From positions 1 through 64,000 of the forward strand of contig JAFUEX010000011.1 of the NCBI GenBank assembly GCA_017470165.1: a DNA stretch of 64,000 nt, given 5' to 3'. The notes below the pieces were generated by a model. That model was not told the DNA's origin, searched no databases, and was given only the letters and a program-made list of their open reading frames with translations. Position 1 is the stretch's first letter. The number at the start of each line of letters is the position of its first letter. Below, piece after piece: positions 50,052 through 61,386 of the stretch. This DNA comes from Alphaproteobacteria bacterium. GTDB lineage: Bacteria; Pseudomonadota; Alphaproteobacteria; RF32; CAG-239. The position numbers were made by a program, and so were the translations under genes.

Positions 50052-50069
50052 CCCCCCCCCTTTTTTTTT
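50052..50069. repeat. C9T9 homopolymer run, intergenic
   Basis: Nine C (50052-50060) followed by nine T (50061-50069), 30 bases after the methyltransferase stop. It is outside coding sequence, so length change would not shift a frame. Confidence 0.6.
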
Positions 50070-50277
50070 CTTCCCTTACTGTCACCACTTTTTCACCTTT
50101 TATGTCACCCCTTTTTCTGTGACGGAAGTCACAGGAAAATCAGGGGTCTCATGACCACAAGGACACTACGACCAAAAGACCGCTTATTCGCCGTTTTATA
50201 AACGGCTCAGCGATGACACAAAAAAAGGATAAGCGACCTTTTTTACCAAAAAAACGCTTCCATATGCAAAATTATTG

Positions 50278-50305
50278 TTGACATAGTGCAAAAAAAATGT
50301 ATACT
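50278..50305 (+). promoter_or_regulatory. Predicted strong sigma-70 promoter for rpmG
   Basis: TTGACA (50278-50283) and TATACT (50300-50305) are 16 bases apart, 47 bases before the rpmG ATG. Confidence 0.75.
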
Positions 50306-50352
50306 CCCCCTCAATATTTGGAATTATAACCCTAATTTGTAGAGTATGAAAA

Positions 50353-50520
50353 ATGGCTAAAGCAGTTAAAGTTAAAGTTAAATTGGAAAGCACGGCCGGT
50401 ACCGGTACGTTTTATTTAGCAGAAAAAAATCCGAGAACTCATCCGGAAAAGTTGACTTTGAAGAAGTATGACAAAAAGTCGAAGAAGCATGAAGAGTTCG
50501 TCGAGAAGAAATTGAAGTAA
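50353..50520 (+). CDS. rpmG: Ribosomal protein L33
   Basis: This is a 55-residue large-subunit ribosomal protein. The family sequence is plain: VKLESTAGTGTFYLAEKNPR, then KLTLKKYDKKSKKHEEF. The form without zinc-binding Cys pairs is present. It has its own promoter at 50278 and terminator at 50553. The gene is short and easily missed. Confidence 0.95.
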   Translation: MAKAVKVKVKLESTAGTGTFYLAEKNPRTHPEKLTLKKYDKKSKKHEEFVEKKLK

Positions 50521-50552
50521 TTTTTGCTCAGTTTTCTTCAGAAATGTTAGAT

Positions 50553-50587
50553 AAAAACCGGCTGTTGTTTTCAGGCCGGTTTTTTTT
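50553..50587 (+). terminator. Rho-independent terminator of rpmG
   Basis: AAAAACCGGC (50553-50562) pairs with GCCGGTTTTT (50575-50584), followed by T to 50587. Confidence 0.9.
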
Positions 50588-50779
50588 AATTCCGATATAA
50601 GCGTCGATTCATATCAGGCTGTATCCGCGGAAATCTCATCGAAGTTTTGTAAACACAAGAGGCGGATAAACGCTGGTGTTCGGCGCTTTTTTTGTATCTG
50701 CAATGCTCACCCGCCCAACCAAATTTCATATTTTGATAAAGCTCAACACCGGTATTTATTTTGCATTTTACCCGTTATG

Positions 50780-51754
50780 TTACACGTCATTATCAGCGGA
50801 TTTAACCGCACTTTCCGCAGGTTCTTTCAAGAGTTCGGCCTTGGCATATTCATTTTTCAGATGGCCGATTTCCACTTCGGTATAACGCTGGGTGGTAGAC
50901 AGTGACGAGTGCCCGAGCAGCTCTTGAATTGCCCGCAAATCAACTCCGTCCGCCAGCAGATGGGTCGCAAAAGAATGGCGCATCGCGTGCGGGGTTAGGG
51001 TATCGGGCAGGCCGGTGGCGGTGCGTATGGCCTCCAGTCTGCGTTGCACGATTCGCGCCAGCAGCCGCATCCCGCGTGAGCCCACAAACAGCGCCTCACC
51101 GTTTTTTTGCTTAAACGGGCAGGCCTCCTCATATTTGGCGATTTTTTCTTTGACAATATCCATCACTGGAACAATCCTTTCTTTGCCACCCTTGCCGCGG
51201 ATAACGATAAAATTATTATCGGTGATATCTCCTTTGTTCAGCCCCAAAGCCTCGGATATCCGCAGCCCGCAGCCATACAGCAGTGTTATTACCGCCTCAT
51301 CGCGCAGGTCTATCCAGTCTTTTTTGCTGCCCTTAATATTTTCCAAAACTTTGCCGGCGTCATCTTGACTCAAGGCTTTGGGAAGGATTTTATCCCTTTT
51401 GGGAGAGGATATAATCAAAATTACTGTATTGTTAATCAGTTCTTTTTTAACCAGATATTTGAAAAAACTCCGCAAGGCCGACATCTCGCGAGCCATTGAG
51501 CTTTTGCATAATTTTTCCAGACTGCGCTGCCGCAAAAAAGCGCGAAAAGTCATAATTTTGATGTTTTGCAAATCGCTCATCTCAATGTCGCGCTTGAGTT
51601 TGGCGCTCCAATGGTGAAGAAATATCTGCAAATCTCGGGCATAAGCCAGCTGTGTATGTTCGGAAAAATTTTTTACCTTTCCGATTAACACCAGCCAGTC
51701 ATCAATCTGCGCTCTCACCTCGGCGCTTGCTCTAAAATCAAATTGCTCTTCCAT
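50780..51754 (-). CDS. xerC: Tyrosine recombinase XerC/XerD
   Basis: XerC/D resolves chromosome dimers at dif. The 324 residues hold the core-binding domain (about 15-115) and the catalytic domain. R is in YGCGLRISEALGL, Lys in IRGKGGKERIVP, HxxR in TPHAMRHSFATHLL, His in LGHSSLSTTQ and Tyr in QRYTEVE. The full set and length mark a host Xer protein, in contrast to the short island recombinase. It is convergent with rpmG and near priA, as in other alphaproteobacteria. XerC is chosen over XerD by position only. Confidence 0.88.
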   Translation of the reverse strand: MEEQFDFRASAEVRAQIDDWLVLIGKVKNFSEHTQLAYARDLQIFLHHWSAKLKRDIEMSDLQNIKIMTFRAFLRQRSLEKLCKSSMAREMSALRSFFKYLVKKELINNTVILIISSPKRDKILPKALSQDDAGKVLENIKGSKKDWIDLRDEAVITLLYGCGLRISEALGLNKGDITDNNFIVIRGKGGKERIVPVMDIVKEKIAKYEEACPFKQKNGEALFVGSRGMRLLARIVQRRLEAIRTATGLPDTLTPHAMRHSFATHLLADGVDLRAIQELLGHSSLSTTQRYTEVEIGHLKNEYAKAELLKEPAESAVKSADNDV

Positions 51755-51861
51755 AGCCGTAGATTATAGCCGCAAATATTTAACAAAATATTGATAAAAA
51801 ACAATTTTTGATTACAATCGGCTCATAAAACCAGATTATCAACTCTTAAAATTATTAGCTT

Positions 51862-52891
51862 ATGAAACAAGAAATCTTGCAACATCTGACAATTATGCAA
51901 AACATTAAACGGGAGGTGTGCAATCAGCTTTCATTTTAGGTTCGCGATCAACGAGCTTGCAATGCGATGAGCGAGTTTGACCATTCGCTTGTTGACCCCG
52001 CAGTGGAATACAATGTCGGCCATATGGAGTTTTCTCCCGAACTTATGGTGCCGCTGATTAAACGCAATAGTGATTTGGAGTTTGCTTACCTGTTGTATTG
52101 CTGTGATGTTGCGCTGAGAAATATGGATGCGCTATTACTGGACATGGAAATCGAGAGCATCAAACTCTCACCAACAGCTTTTCCGGTTCCATTGCAAAAA
52201 GCCCTGCTGACCAGAGGCAAGCAAGAGGAGATTAAACAATACATCACCCATTTTGTCTTCTCAATCGAAACCGAGGCAGAGTTTTGGTTTGCTTGGCCCG
52301 AGCTGCAAACTTTGTATATCAACTTGCATCAATTGTACGACAGTCGTTGCCTTTATGATTTGTGCAACACTATGGAGACTTGTGATTGGATGTATTATGT
52401 CGACTAACACGGTCTGACCCCCGAAATGTTCTGCCAGATATTGGAGCTGCACGGGATCGACGGCAAGGTCAAGCGCTATCTTGCGGAGCATCTTTTGCCG
52501 GATGGGACACTCACTTATTGGTTGGGTCAAAAAGTGCCGAGCTTGACAGACACTTATAAGCTGCTTGATGCTTGCAGGTTGCAGCTGTCGGCTCAAGATG
52601 AGGCTACCATCATTGAAGTGTGTCAAGATGCCGTATTCCGACAGGCTGAAAGCTCCGCTGCACAGCTGAGCCCAAATTGCATTGGTAAGACGTTTATTTG
52701 CTTCAGGCAGATGTAACATCGTAAGATATGGCGTTGATGTCGGTGTTTTCGACACCGAATCATTGGAATATATGCTAAGTCCAGAGTTTTTGCACCACCC
52801 CGAAGGTAAAGAGGTGCTGGAGATTTGTATGAAGTATCTTCGCCGTCCATTGCCAAAGGAGTTGATGCTTAGCCTCCAAGAGGTATTATAA
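51862..52891 (+). pseudogene. Decayed gene with two in-frame stops and a frameshift
   Basis: One frame can be followed from the ATG at 51862 through a TAG at 51937 and a TAA at 52405, with plausible protein on both sides of each (for example YYVD, stop, HGLTPEMFCQILELHG). Near 52680 the frame must shift by one base to continue as ALVRRLFASGRCNIVRYGVD and end at 52891. The pieces are 146, about 95 and about 70 residues. I do not recognise the family. Several independent lesions argue for decay rather than sequencing error. It could alternatively be two short genes. Confidence 0.65.
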
Positions 52892-52923
52892 AGCAATAAT
52901 TGAGATTGTTTGTTCCATTTTCT

Positions 52924-52959
52924 GCTCTCTGTCGTGTAAAACGGCAGGGGGCTTTTTTT
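52924..52959 (+). terminator. Rho-independent terminator
   Basis: GCTCTCTGTCGT (52924-52935) pairs, with several G-T pairs, with ACGGCAGGGGGC (52941-52952), followed by seven T. Confidence 0.7.
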
Positions 52960-52980
52960 GTGCGTAAATCATAAAGATAT

Positions 52981-53009
52981 TTGAGAAAAGCGCAACCGTT
53001 TGTTATGTT
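52981..53009 (+). promoter_or_regulatory. Predicted promoter for priA
   Basis: TTGAGA (52981-52986) and TATGTT (53004-53009) are 17 bases apart, 27 bases before the priA ATG. Confidence 0.55.
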
Positions 53010-53035
53010 GAAACATCACAACCAAGGAGAACTTA

Positions 53036-55207
53036 ATGATTGTCAAGGTGCTGTTGCCGCTGCCGTTTAACGAGCCGTTTGATTATCAAACCGCCGAGCC
53101 GGTTGTGCGCGGAGCAATTGTCAAAGTGCCTTTCGGCCGCGAGATTTACGGCGGTTGCGTTTGGGAGGTTGGAGCAACCACCTCTTTGCCGCCGGCCAAA
53201 CTGAAAAACATTATTGAGGTGATGCCTTATCCGCCGCTTAAGGCCTCAATGCTGAAGTTTATCCGATTTGTTGCTGATTATAATATGGCGCCTTTGGGGT
53301 TGGTGCTCAAAATGGTGTTGAGCGTTAAGCAGGTTTTCGGTGATGCCAAAATGCTCCGGCTTTATGAGCTTTCCGGCCGCAGTCTGAGTGAGGCAGGACT
53401 GAAAAATTCGGCAGCCCGCTGGCGGGTGCTGGAGTTTTTGCGCCAAGGAGCTTTTGCCCGCACTGAGATTGCTTTGGGAGCCGGTGTGTCGGATTCGGTG
53501 ATTAAAACTATGATTGAAAGCGGCGTTTTGCGCGAGGTTTTATTGGAGCCGCAGAAGCATTTTTCCGCTCCCAAATGCGGGTTTCATAAAGTGCAGCTCA
53601 ACCATGAGCAACAGCAGGCTGCCGATTTTTTGTGTGCCAAAACCGGCAGCGGATTTTCGGTAACATTGCTCAACGGGGTCACCGGTTCCGGCAAAACCGA
53701 AGTTTATTTCGAGGCAGTGGAAAAAGCCTTTGCGGCAGGTCATCAGGTGTTGATTTTGGTGCCGGAAATAGGCCTGACTTCTCAGTGGTTGGGACGGTTT
53801 GAGCGGCGTTTCGGGATAAGGCCTTGCGAGTGGCATTCCGCACTCACCCCCAAAGAGCGAGCGGATAATTGGAAAGCGGTTATAAATAACGAGACCCAAA
53901 TTATTATCGGTGCGCGCTCGGCATTGTTTTTGCCCTTTGCCGATTTGGGGCTGATTGTGGTGGATGAAAGCCACGATTCGTCTTTCAAACAAGAGGATGT
54001 TGTTAATTATCAGGGGCGCGATATGGCAGTGGTGCGCGCCAAGTTTGAACAGCTGCACATTATCTTGTCGACGGCAACTCCTGATTTGGAAACCGTCTGC
54101 AATGTCGCATCGGGCAAATATGACGAGGTCAAGCTGCGCTCACGTTATGCCGCGGCACAATTGCCGGAGATTAAAATCATTGACTTAAAAAAAGACAAGC
54201 CTGTCAAGGGTAGTTGGGGGATATCGTGGTTGTCGCCCACTATTTGTAACAAATTGCAGGCCAATCTTAATTCCGGCGGAGAGAGTGTTTTGTTTCTGAA
54301 CCGGCGCGGCTATGCTCCTTTGATGATATGCCGCGACTGCGGGTTCAAAATCTCGTGTCCCAACTGCAGCGCTTGGCTTACCGAGCACCTGAAAGCGCAA
54401 AAATTGGTCTGCCATCACTGCGGCTATACGACAGCAATCCCCGATTGTTGCCCTGATTGCCGCTCTCCTGACGGACTGACTGCCTGCGGTCCCGGAGTTG
54501 AGCGTATTGCCGAAGAGGTGAAATATCGTTTTCCGCTTGCACGGGTGCGGTTGTTGTCTTCCGATTTTGTCACCAATTTCAATGAGGTGCGTTCGGTGAT
54601 TAAAGAAATGGAAGAAGGAAAAATCGACATCCTTATCGGTACTCAGATTTTGGCCAAAGGGCATCATTTTCCCGCTCTGACTTTCGTGGGGATTGTTGAT
54701 GCGGACTTAGGTTTGATGGGCAGCGATTTACGTGCTTCGGAGCGCACTTATCAGTTGTTGTCGCAAGTAGCCGGCAGGGCAGGGCGTGGCGCTCTCAAAG
54801 GTGAGGTGTGTGTCCAAACCCTTCATCCGGAATCCGCGGTGCTGCAAGCACTGGTCAGCGGCAATAGCGAAGAGTTTTATGAGCTGGAAAAGAAAATGCG
54901 CGAGATAACCAAAATGCCGCCTTTCGGACGGTTGGCCGCGGTGATTGTGTCATCCTCCCGACAAGATGATGCGCAAAAATGCGCTTTTGCTTTGGGTAAG
55001 GTGGCATTCAACACGGCTGAGATAACCACTTTGGGACCGGCGCCGGCACCGATTTTTATGCTGCGCGGCAAATATCGCTATCGCTTGTTGCTCAAAACCG
55101 CCAAAAATATCAAAATCCAAGATGTAGCGCGGCGCTGGCTGCAGCGGGTTGAGTTGCCGCCTTCGGTGCGTTTGGAGGTAGATATCGACCCTTATTCATT
55201 TTATTGA
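53036..55207 (+). CDS. priA: Primosomal protein N' (replication restart helicase PriA)
   Basis: PriA reloads the replisome at stalled forks. The N-terminal DNA-binding domain (VKVLLPLPFNEPFDYQ) is followed by a superfamily 2 helicase: Walker A GVTGSGKTEVYFEAV (about 220), DEAH-type box VVDESHD (about 308), then zinc-binding cysteines (CRDCGFKISCPNC, CHHCGY, CCPDCRS) and motif VI SQVAGRAGRG. The 723 residues are full length. An AAGGAGA site precedes the ATG. The order priA then atpHAGDC is a known alphaproteobacterial arrangement. Confidence 0.96.
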   Translation: MIVKVLLPLPFNEPFDYQTAEPVVRGAIVKVPFGREIYGGCVWEVGATTSLPPAKLKNIIEVMPYPPLKASMLKFIRFVADYNMAPLGLVLKMVLSVKQVFGDAKMLRLYELSGRSLSEAGLKNSAARWRVLEFLRQGAFARTEIALGAGVSDSVIKTMIESGVLREVLLEPQKHFSAPKCGFHKVQLNHEQQQAADFLCAKTGSGFSVTLLNGVTGSGKTEVYFEAVEKAFAAGHQVLILVPEIGLTSQWLGRFERRFGIRPCEWHSALTPKERADNWKAVINNETQIIIGARSALFLPFADLGLIVVDESHDSSFKQEDVVNYQGRDMAVVRAKFEQLHIILSTATPDLETVCNVASGKYDEVKLRSRYAAAQLPEIKIIDLKKDKPVKGSWGISWLSPTICNKLQANLNSGGESVLFLNRRGYAPLMICRDCGFKISCPNCSAWLTEHLKAQKLVCHHCGYTTAIPDCCPDCRSPDGLTACGPGVERIAEEVKYRFPLARVRLLSSDFVTNFNEVRSVIKEMEEGKIDILIGTQILAKGHHFPALTFVGIVDADLGLMGSDLRASERTYQLLSQVAGRAGRGALKGEVCVQTLHPESAVLQALVSGNSEEFYELEKKMREITKMPPFGRLAAVIVSSSRQDDAQKCAFALGKVAFNTAEITTLGPAPAPIFMLRGKYRYRLLLKTAKNIKIQDVARRWLQRVELPPSVRLEVDIDPYSFY

Positions 55208-55306
55208 TGAAGTTTTTAAATCTTGTTAATAAAAAATAAACTGGTTGTTATGTAAATTATCTTGCGTTATCTAATATAATGTCGTTGTTTTTTTAGAGTT
55301 GGAACA

Positions 55307-55858
55307 TTGAAAAAAAATTCAAAAGAAAAGATTGCCCGCGTTTATTCTTCGGCGCTGTATGCCGTAGCCAAAGACGCGAAAGTCGTTGAAAAGGTGCGCA
55401 AAGATTTAAGTGCTTTGCAGGAAGTTTTGTCGGCAGATGAGAGTTTGCCTGCACAAATGTCATCTCCGTTGTTGACCGCAGCTGAGATAAACACGTTGTT
55501 AGGTGAACTGGAGACGAGGCTGGGTCTTTGCAAGGAGACTGTCAATTTTTTGCAGGTGCTGGTCTCAAGCAGTAAACTGCGCAATTTGGGCATGGTGGCG
55601 GACGATTTTTCTCGTTTATATTATCAGGACAATAACATTGCCGAGGTAGTGGTGGAAACTGTAAAAGCGCTTTCGCCGGCGCAGGATAAAAAACTGCGCT
55701 CCGCTTTGGTTAAGCGGTTTGGTCGGCAGGTGGAGCTTGATTATCAAATTACCCCGTCGATTTTGGGAGGTATGCGGATCCTCTGCGGGTCCGAGCTGTT
55801 GGATGCCAGTCTTAACAGCAAGTTGAACAATTTGGAAAATCTAATGAAAGGTAAGTAA
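55307..55858 (+). CDS. atpH: ATP synthase F1 subunit delta
   Basis: The delta subunit links F1 to the peripheral stalk. The 183 residues show the family pattern ([16 protein letters not shown] at the start, then [23 protein letters not shown] near the end). The start is a TTG at 55307; no ATG occurs until about residue 50, so TTG is the likely initiator. A TATAAT at 55275-55280 is the probable -10, without a clear -35. It opens the atpHAGDC operon and is separated from atpA by one base. Confidence 0.92.
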   Translation: MKKNSKEKIARVYSSALYAVAKDAKVVEKVRKDLSALQEVLSADESLPAQMSSPLLTAAEINTLLGELETRLGLCKETVNFLQVLVSSSKLRNLGMVADDFSRLYYQDNNIAEVVVETVKALSPAQDKKLRSALVKRFGRQVELDYQITPSILGGMRILCGSELLDASLNSKLNNLENLMKGK

Positions 55859-55859
55859 T

Positions 55860-57413
55860 ATGTCTGTGTCTGCAGTTGAGATATCCTCGATTATTAAGGA
55901 CAAAATTGCCGGTTTTGAGACCAAGATGGACGTCGCACAGGTCGGTAAAGTGCTCTCGGTCGGCGACGGTGTGGCTCGGGTCTACGGATTGGATGAAGTT
56001 CAGGCCGGTGAGTTGGTCGAGTTTTCAAGTGGTGTCAAAGGTATGGCAATGAACTTGGAAGAAGACAATGTCGGCGTGGTTATCTTTGGTGAGGATAAAG
56101 CGATTAAAGAGGGCGATTTGGTTAAGCGCACCAATTCCATCGTGAGTGTTCCGGTTGGCAAAGAGCTGCTGGGCAGAGTGGTCGATGCTTTGGGGTCGCC
56201 GATTGACGGCTTGGGTCCCATCAAGGCTAAAGAAACTGGTCGTTCCGATATTAAAGCCCCTGGCATTATTGCTCGTAAATCGGTGCATGAGCCGGTGCAG
56301 ACCGGAATTAAAATTGTCGATTCGTTGATTCCTATCGGCCGCGGTCAACGTGAGCTGATTATCGGCGACCGTCAAACCGGCAAGACCGCGATTATTGTTG
56401 ATACCATTATTAATCAAAAGAAGATTAATGATGCTGCCAAGTCGGACAAAGATAAGCTGTTTTGTGTTTATGTCGCGGTAGGTCAAAAGCGCTCGACAGT
56501 GGCACAGGTGGTCAAAACCTTAAAAGACTACGGCGCTTTGGACTATACCATCGTGGTGGCGGCTACGGCCTCGGATTCGGCGCCGATGCAGTATATCGCC
56601 CCTTATTCCGGTTGTACGATGGGAGAATATTTCCGTGACAACGGTATGCACGCGGTAATTTTTTATGATGATTTATCCAAGCAGGCTACGGCCTATCGCC
56701 AGATGAGCCTGCTGATTCGCCGTCCGCCCGGACGTGAAGCCTATCCCGGCGATGTGTTCTATCTGCACTCACGTTTGCTGGAACGTGCTGCCAAGATGAG
56801 TGATGAGCTTGGCGCCGGTTCTCTGACGGCACTTCCGGTTATCGAAACTCAGGCCGGTGATGTTTCGGCTTATATTCCGACTAATGTTATTTCGATTACC
56901 GATGGGCAGATTTTCTTGGAAACTTCGTTATTTTATCAGGGCGTGCGGCCGGCGGTCAATGTAGGTATTTCGGTCTCCCGTGTGGGATCGGCAGCTCAAA
57001 TTAAGGCAATGAAACAGGTTTCCGGTTCGATGAAACTTGATTTGGCGCAATATCGCGAGATGGCAGCCTTTGCTCAGTTTGCCTCCGATTTGGATCAGTC
57101 TACCAAAAACTTGTTGGAGCGTGGCGCTCGCCTGACCGAGATGCTGAAACAGCCGCAGTACAAACCGATGGCGGTTGAAGACGAGGTGTTGGCTATTTTT
57201 GCCGGTGTTAAAGGTTTCTTAGATAAACTTCCGTTGAACAAGGTGCACGAGTTTGAAGAGCGGGCCCTGCAATCGGTTCACTCCTCGCATCCGGAGTTTA
57301 TCAAAGAGATTGCTCAAGAGAAAAAGATTTCTCCCGAGTTGGAAGCCAAGTTGCTCAAATTCTACGAGAAATTCAGTGCGGATTTTCTCAAATCAACAGC
57401 AAAGGCGGCATAA
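55860..57413 (+). CDS. atpA: ATP synthase F1 subunit alpha
   Basis: This is the regulatory nucleotide-binding subunit of the F1 hexamer. The Walker A is [14 protein letters not shown] (about residue 170), and the signature [17 protein letters not shown] lies near 363-379. The 517 residues are typical. It follows atpH by one base and precedes atpG by three. Confidence 0.98.
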   Translation: MSVSAVEISSIIKDKIAGFETKMDVAQVGKVLSVGDGVARVYGLDEVQAGELVEFSSGVKGMAMNLEEDNVGVVIFGEDKAIKEGDLVKRTNSIVSVPVGKELLGRVVDALGSPIDGLGPIKAKETGRSDIKAPGIIARKSVHEPVQTGIKIVDSLIPIGRGQRELIIGDRQTGKTAIIVDTIINQKKINDAAKSDKDKLFCVYVAVGQKRSTVAQVVKTLKDYGALDYTIVVAATASDSAPMQYIAPYSGCTMGEYFRDNGMHAVIFYDDLSKQATAYRQMSLLIRRPPGREAYPGDVFYLHSRLLERAAKMSDELGAGSLTALPVIETQAGDVSAYIPTNVISITDGQIFLETSLFYQGVRPAVNVGISVSRVGSAAQIKAMKQVSGSMKLDLAQYREMAAFAQFASDLDQSTKNLLERGARLTEMLKQPQYKPMAVEDEVLAIFAGVKGFLDKLPLNKVHEFEERALQSVHSSHPEFIKEIAQEKKISPELEAKLLKFYEKFSADFLKSTAKAA

Positions 57414-57416
57414 AAT

Positions 57417-58328
57417 ATGGCAGGTTTGAAAGAACTCAGAACGCGGATATCCTCGATTGCCTCCACCCAAAAAATCACTTCGGCGATGAAAATGGTGGCG
57501 GCGGCGCGGTTGAAACGCTCCACTGATATACTTAATCGCTCGCGGGCTTACAGTGCCGATTTGCACACTATTATCGGCCGTATCATCAAGGATATGCAGG
57601 CCGAGGAAAAAGAAAAGCACATTGCTTATGCTTGGCCGCAGGTGATGCAAAAGCCTTTGCGCGATGAGGTTTATCAGTTGGTGATTTTCTCTTCGGATAA
57701 GGGGTTGTGCGGCAGCTATAATGCCAATGTCTTAAAAGAGAGCTTGCGGCGGATTAATGAGTTGCTTTCCTTGGGTAAAAAGGTCAAAGTGCTTAGTTTG
57801 GGACGCAAGGCCGGAGAGGCGCTGCGTCGCCGTTGCGAATGCGTGGAAATCGAGGTTGTGGATGGTTTTGCCGCCAAAGGCCCCGATTATGACGAAACCT
57901 CGCGTTTGGTGGAGCGCCTGTTGGCCGGTCTGGGGCAGGATTTTGATATCTGTGAGGTGGTTTATACCGACTTTCGCTCGGCTATTAATCGGGTGGTGAG
58001 CGTGGAGCGCTTTTTGCCGCTGGAAATCAATTTAGCAGACGATGATGAGCGGTTTACTCCTTTGGCTGGTAAAGCCTTTTATGCCTACGAGGGAGGCAAG
58101 CTGGCGGTTTTGCAGAATATTATGCCGCTGTTTATCCAAAGCACAATGTTCCAAAAGTTGGTCAATTCTCAGACCTCCGAGCATGGTGCGCGGATGACTT
58201 CGATGGACAATGCCACCCGCAACGCCAAGGATATGATAGCAAAACTGACATTGAAATACAATCGTTTGCGGCAAGGCGCCATTACTACCGAGCTGATTGA
58301 AATCATCTCCGGCGCGGAAGCCTTGTGA
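57417..58328 (+). CDS. atpG: ATP synthase F1 subunit gamma
   Basis: The rotor shaft of F1. Both terminal helices are conserved: KELRTRISSIASTQKITSAM at the start, and MTSMDNATRNAKDMIAKL near the end. FSSDKGLCGSYNANV is the family centre. The 303 residues are normal. Confidence 0.97.
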   Translation: MAGLKELRTRISSIASTQKITSAMKMVAAARLKRSTDILNRSRAYSADLHTIIGRIIKDMQAEEKEKHIAYAWPQVMQKPLRDEVYQLVIFSSDKGLCGSYNANVLKESLRRINELLSLGKKVKVLSLGRKAGEALRRRCECVEIEVVDGFAAKGPDYDETSRLVERLLAGLGQDFDICEVVYTDFRSAINRVVSVERFLPLEINLADDDERFTPLAGKAFYAYEGGKLAVLQNIMPLFIQSTMFQKLVNSQTSEHGARMTSMDNATRNAKDMIAKLTLKYNRLRQGAITTELIEIISGAEAL

Positions 58329-58347
58329 TAAGAAAAAAGAGAATTAA

Positions 58348-59811
<1,464 letters not shown>

Positions 59812-59839
59812 GTATCGTAAATAAGGAGATATTTGATTT

Positions 59840-60205
59840 ATGTCAAACAAAATTAAGTTGCAGCTTGAGCTTATGAGTGAAGGCGTTACGGAGCTGGAGG
59901 CCGATGGAGTGGTTATTCCGGCAGTGGCCGGTGATATCACCATCCTTTCTGAGCGTGCTCCCAGTGTATTTGCCACCGATTTTGGGGTGGTCAAACTGCT
60001 GGATAGCAATATGCAAGTCAAAGACAGTTGGTATGTTTCCGCCGGTGTTGCTGATGCTGCACAAGGTGTAGTCAAATTGCTGGTCGGCCGCGCTGTCAAA
60101 ACCTCGGATATTACCAAAGACGAGGCCGCAAAGCTAGCAGCAAGCGATGTTTTCTATCGGATGATAGAAGATAAGCTGGCCGGCAAGACCGAAAGCTATA
60201 TCTAA
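59840..60205 (+). CDS. atpC: ATP synthase F1 subunit epsilon
   Basis: The epsilon subunit of the rotor. The 121 residues show the N-terminal beta-sandwich (LELMSEGVTELEADGVVIPA, then GDITILSERAP). The C-terminal helical part is short. It lies 28 bases after atpD with an AAGGAG site. A terminator at 60243 closes the operon. No F0 genes follow, as usual in alphaproteobacteria. Confidence 0.93.
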   Translation: MSNKIKLQLELMSEGVTELEADGVVIPAVAGDITILSERAPSVFATDFGVVKLLDSNMQVKDSWYVSAGVADAAQGVVKLLVGRAVKTSDITKDEAAKLAASDVFYRMIEDKLAGKTESYI

Positions 60206-60242
60206 AGTTTTGTTGGCTCAAAAAAAAGGACTGTTTTCTAAG

Positions 60243-60274
60243 CGCGAGTGTTTTTTTCAAACTCGCGTTTTTTT
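60243..60274 (+). terminator. Rho-independent terminator of the atp operon
   Basis: CGCGAGT (60243-60249) pairs with ACTCGCG (60261-60267), followed by T to 60274. Confidence 0.9.
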
Positions 60275-60339
60275 GTGTAAATTATGATGTTGCCGGATGA
60301 TAAATATCACTGTTGCCGGTGTCAAGAGTTTTAGCCTTG

Positions 60340-60624
60340 TTATGCTTTGGTATATAAGTCGGGGTAAAGAACATCCCAGTCGATGTCTGATTTAACCACT
60401 TTAGCCGGATTACCGGCAATAATACATCTTTCTTGCGCAACACTCTTGGTCACTACCGAGCCGGCGCCGACAATGCAGCCTTTGGCCAAGCTCACTCCCT
60501 TGAGAATGATGCTGTTTACTCGCCATACATTGAGGCGAGCTATGCTTTTGAAATCATAATCAGGGTTTTCGAAGCCCTGCAGCCTCCAAAATAATTTGTT
60601 TGCACCATATCTTTGTCGGCTCAC
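60340..60624 (-). pseudogene. Remnant of a left-handed beta-helix acyltransferase
   Basis: The C-terminal 60 residues (NSIILKGVSLAKGCIVGAGS, then CIIAGNPAKVVK) are the end of a hexapeptide-repeat acetyltransferase. Only one or two repeats are left, out of five or more in a working enzyme. The N-terminal 30 residues do not fit, and the start would be a GTG. It is most likely a 5'-deleted leftover of an O-acetyltransferase. Confidence 0.65.
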
Positions 60625-60740
60625 TTAAAAAATTATAATACATTTATTCATAAGTCAATTAACTTTTTCACTTGTATAAAACCACAAAATCATTATCTTT
60701 AAGATTAAACGACAACATTTTTCATCAAGGAGAAAAACTT

Positions 60741-61256
60741 ATGTATTTGGAAGCCGGATTGCTCACCCGCCGCTCGGTTCGGAAATTTGTCAAAAATCAT
60801 GTCATTAGTGATGATAATATCCGCGATTTGCTCAAAATCGCCATGTATGCTCCCTCGGGGTGCAACAAACAGCCTTGGGAGTTTATCGTGGTAAACGACC
60901 GCTCCTTGTGCGATAAAATTTCTGACATTCATCCCTATGCCAAGTTTTTGCGCGATGCCTCGCTGGCAGTGGTAGTGTGCGGCAACGAACAACAAGAATG
61001 CGCCAAAGGCCATTGGATTACCGATACTTCTGCCGCAATTGAAAATTTGCTGCTGGCTTGTCATGGCTTGGGGCTCGGCGCTTGTTGGTGCGGAATTTAT
61101 CCCGATGCGGCGCTGATGAAAACTTTTTCTTCCATGCTCAATCTGCCCGATTATATCAAGCCCAATGCTTTGGTGGTTATCGGCTATCCCTTGCAAATGC
61201 CATCCTCGGTGCAAGACCGTTTCCGCGAAGACAAAATCCACTATAATCAGTGGTAG
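60741..61256 (+). CDS. Nitroreductase family protein
   Basis: FMN-dependent oxidoreductases of this family reduce nitro compounds, quinones or flavins. The 171 residues start with LLTRRSVRKF (phosphate contact of FMN) and MYAPSGCNKQPWEFIVV, and later have GLGACWCGIYP and ALVVIGYP. Those are the family's order of motifs. The ATG at 60741 follows an AAGGAG site. It is a single-gene unit with a terminator. Confidence 0.92.
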   Translation: MYLEAGLLTRRSVRKFVKNHVISDDNIRDLLKIAMYAPSGCNKQPWEFIVVNDRSLCDKISDIHPYAKFLRDASLAVVVCGNEQQECAKGHWITDTSAAIENLLLACHGLGLGACWCGIYPDAALMKTFSSMLNLPDYIKPNALVVIGYPLQMPSSVQDRFREDKIHYNQW

Positions 61257-61276
61257 GTTCAAAAACAAAATTGCAG

Positions 61277-61308
61277 CGGCGGTTGTGATTTTTTCCGCCG
61301 TTTTTTTT
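61277..61308 (+). terminator. Rho-independent terminator
   Basis: CGGCGG (61277-61282) pairs with CCGCCG (61295-61300), followed by eight T. Confidence 0.8.
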
Positions 61309-61386
61309 ATAAAATAACTTGCATTTGCCGTATTTTTTACCTATGTAAAAGATAAGTTTAATTTTTTTTAGTGTATGGTGAAACTA

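Larger units (their letters stand above)
50022..50352. other. Intergenic region with C9T9 run, small palindrome and hairpins
   Basis: These 331 bases hold a G-C9-T9 run (50052-50069) and the palindrome CTGTGAC/GTCACAG (50117-50134). A long hairpin at 50174-50244 pairs AAAAG-CGCTTAT with ATAAGCG-CTTTT, has an inner GCCGTTT/AAACGGC hairpin, and ends in T. The rpmG promoter lies at 50278-50305. The long hairpin reads as a plus-strand terminator for the methyltransferase gene, or part of a small RNA. Confidence 0.5.
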
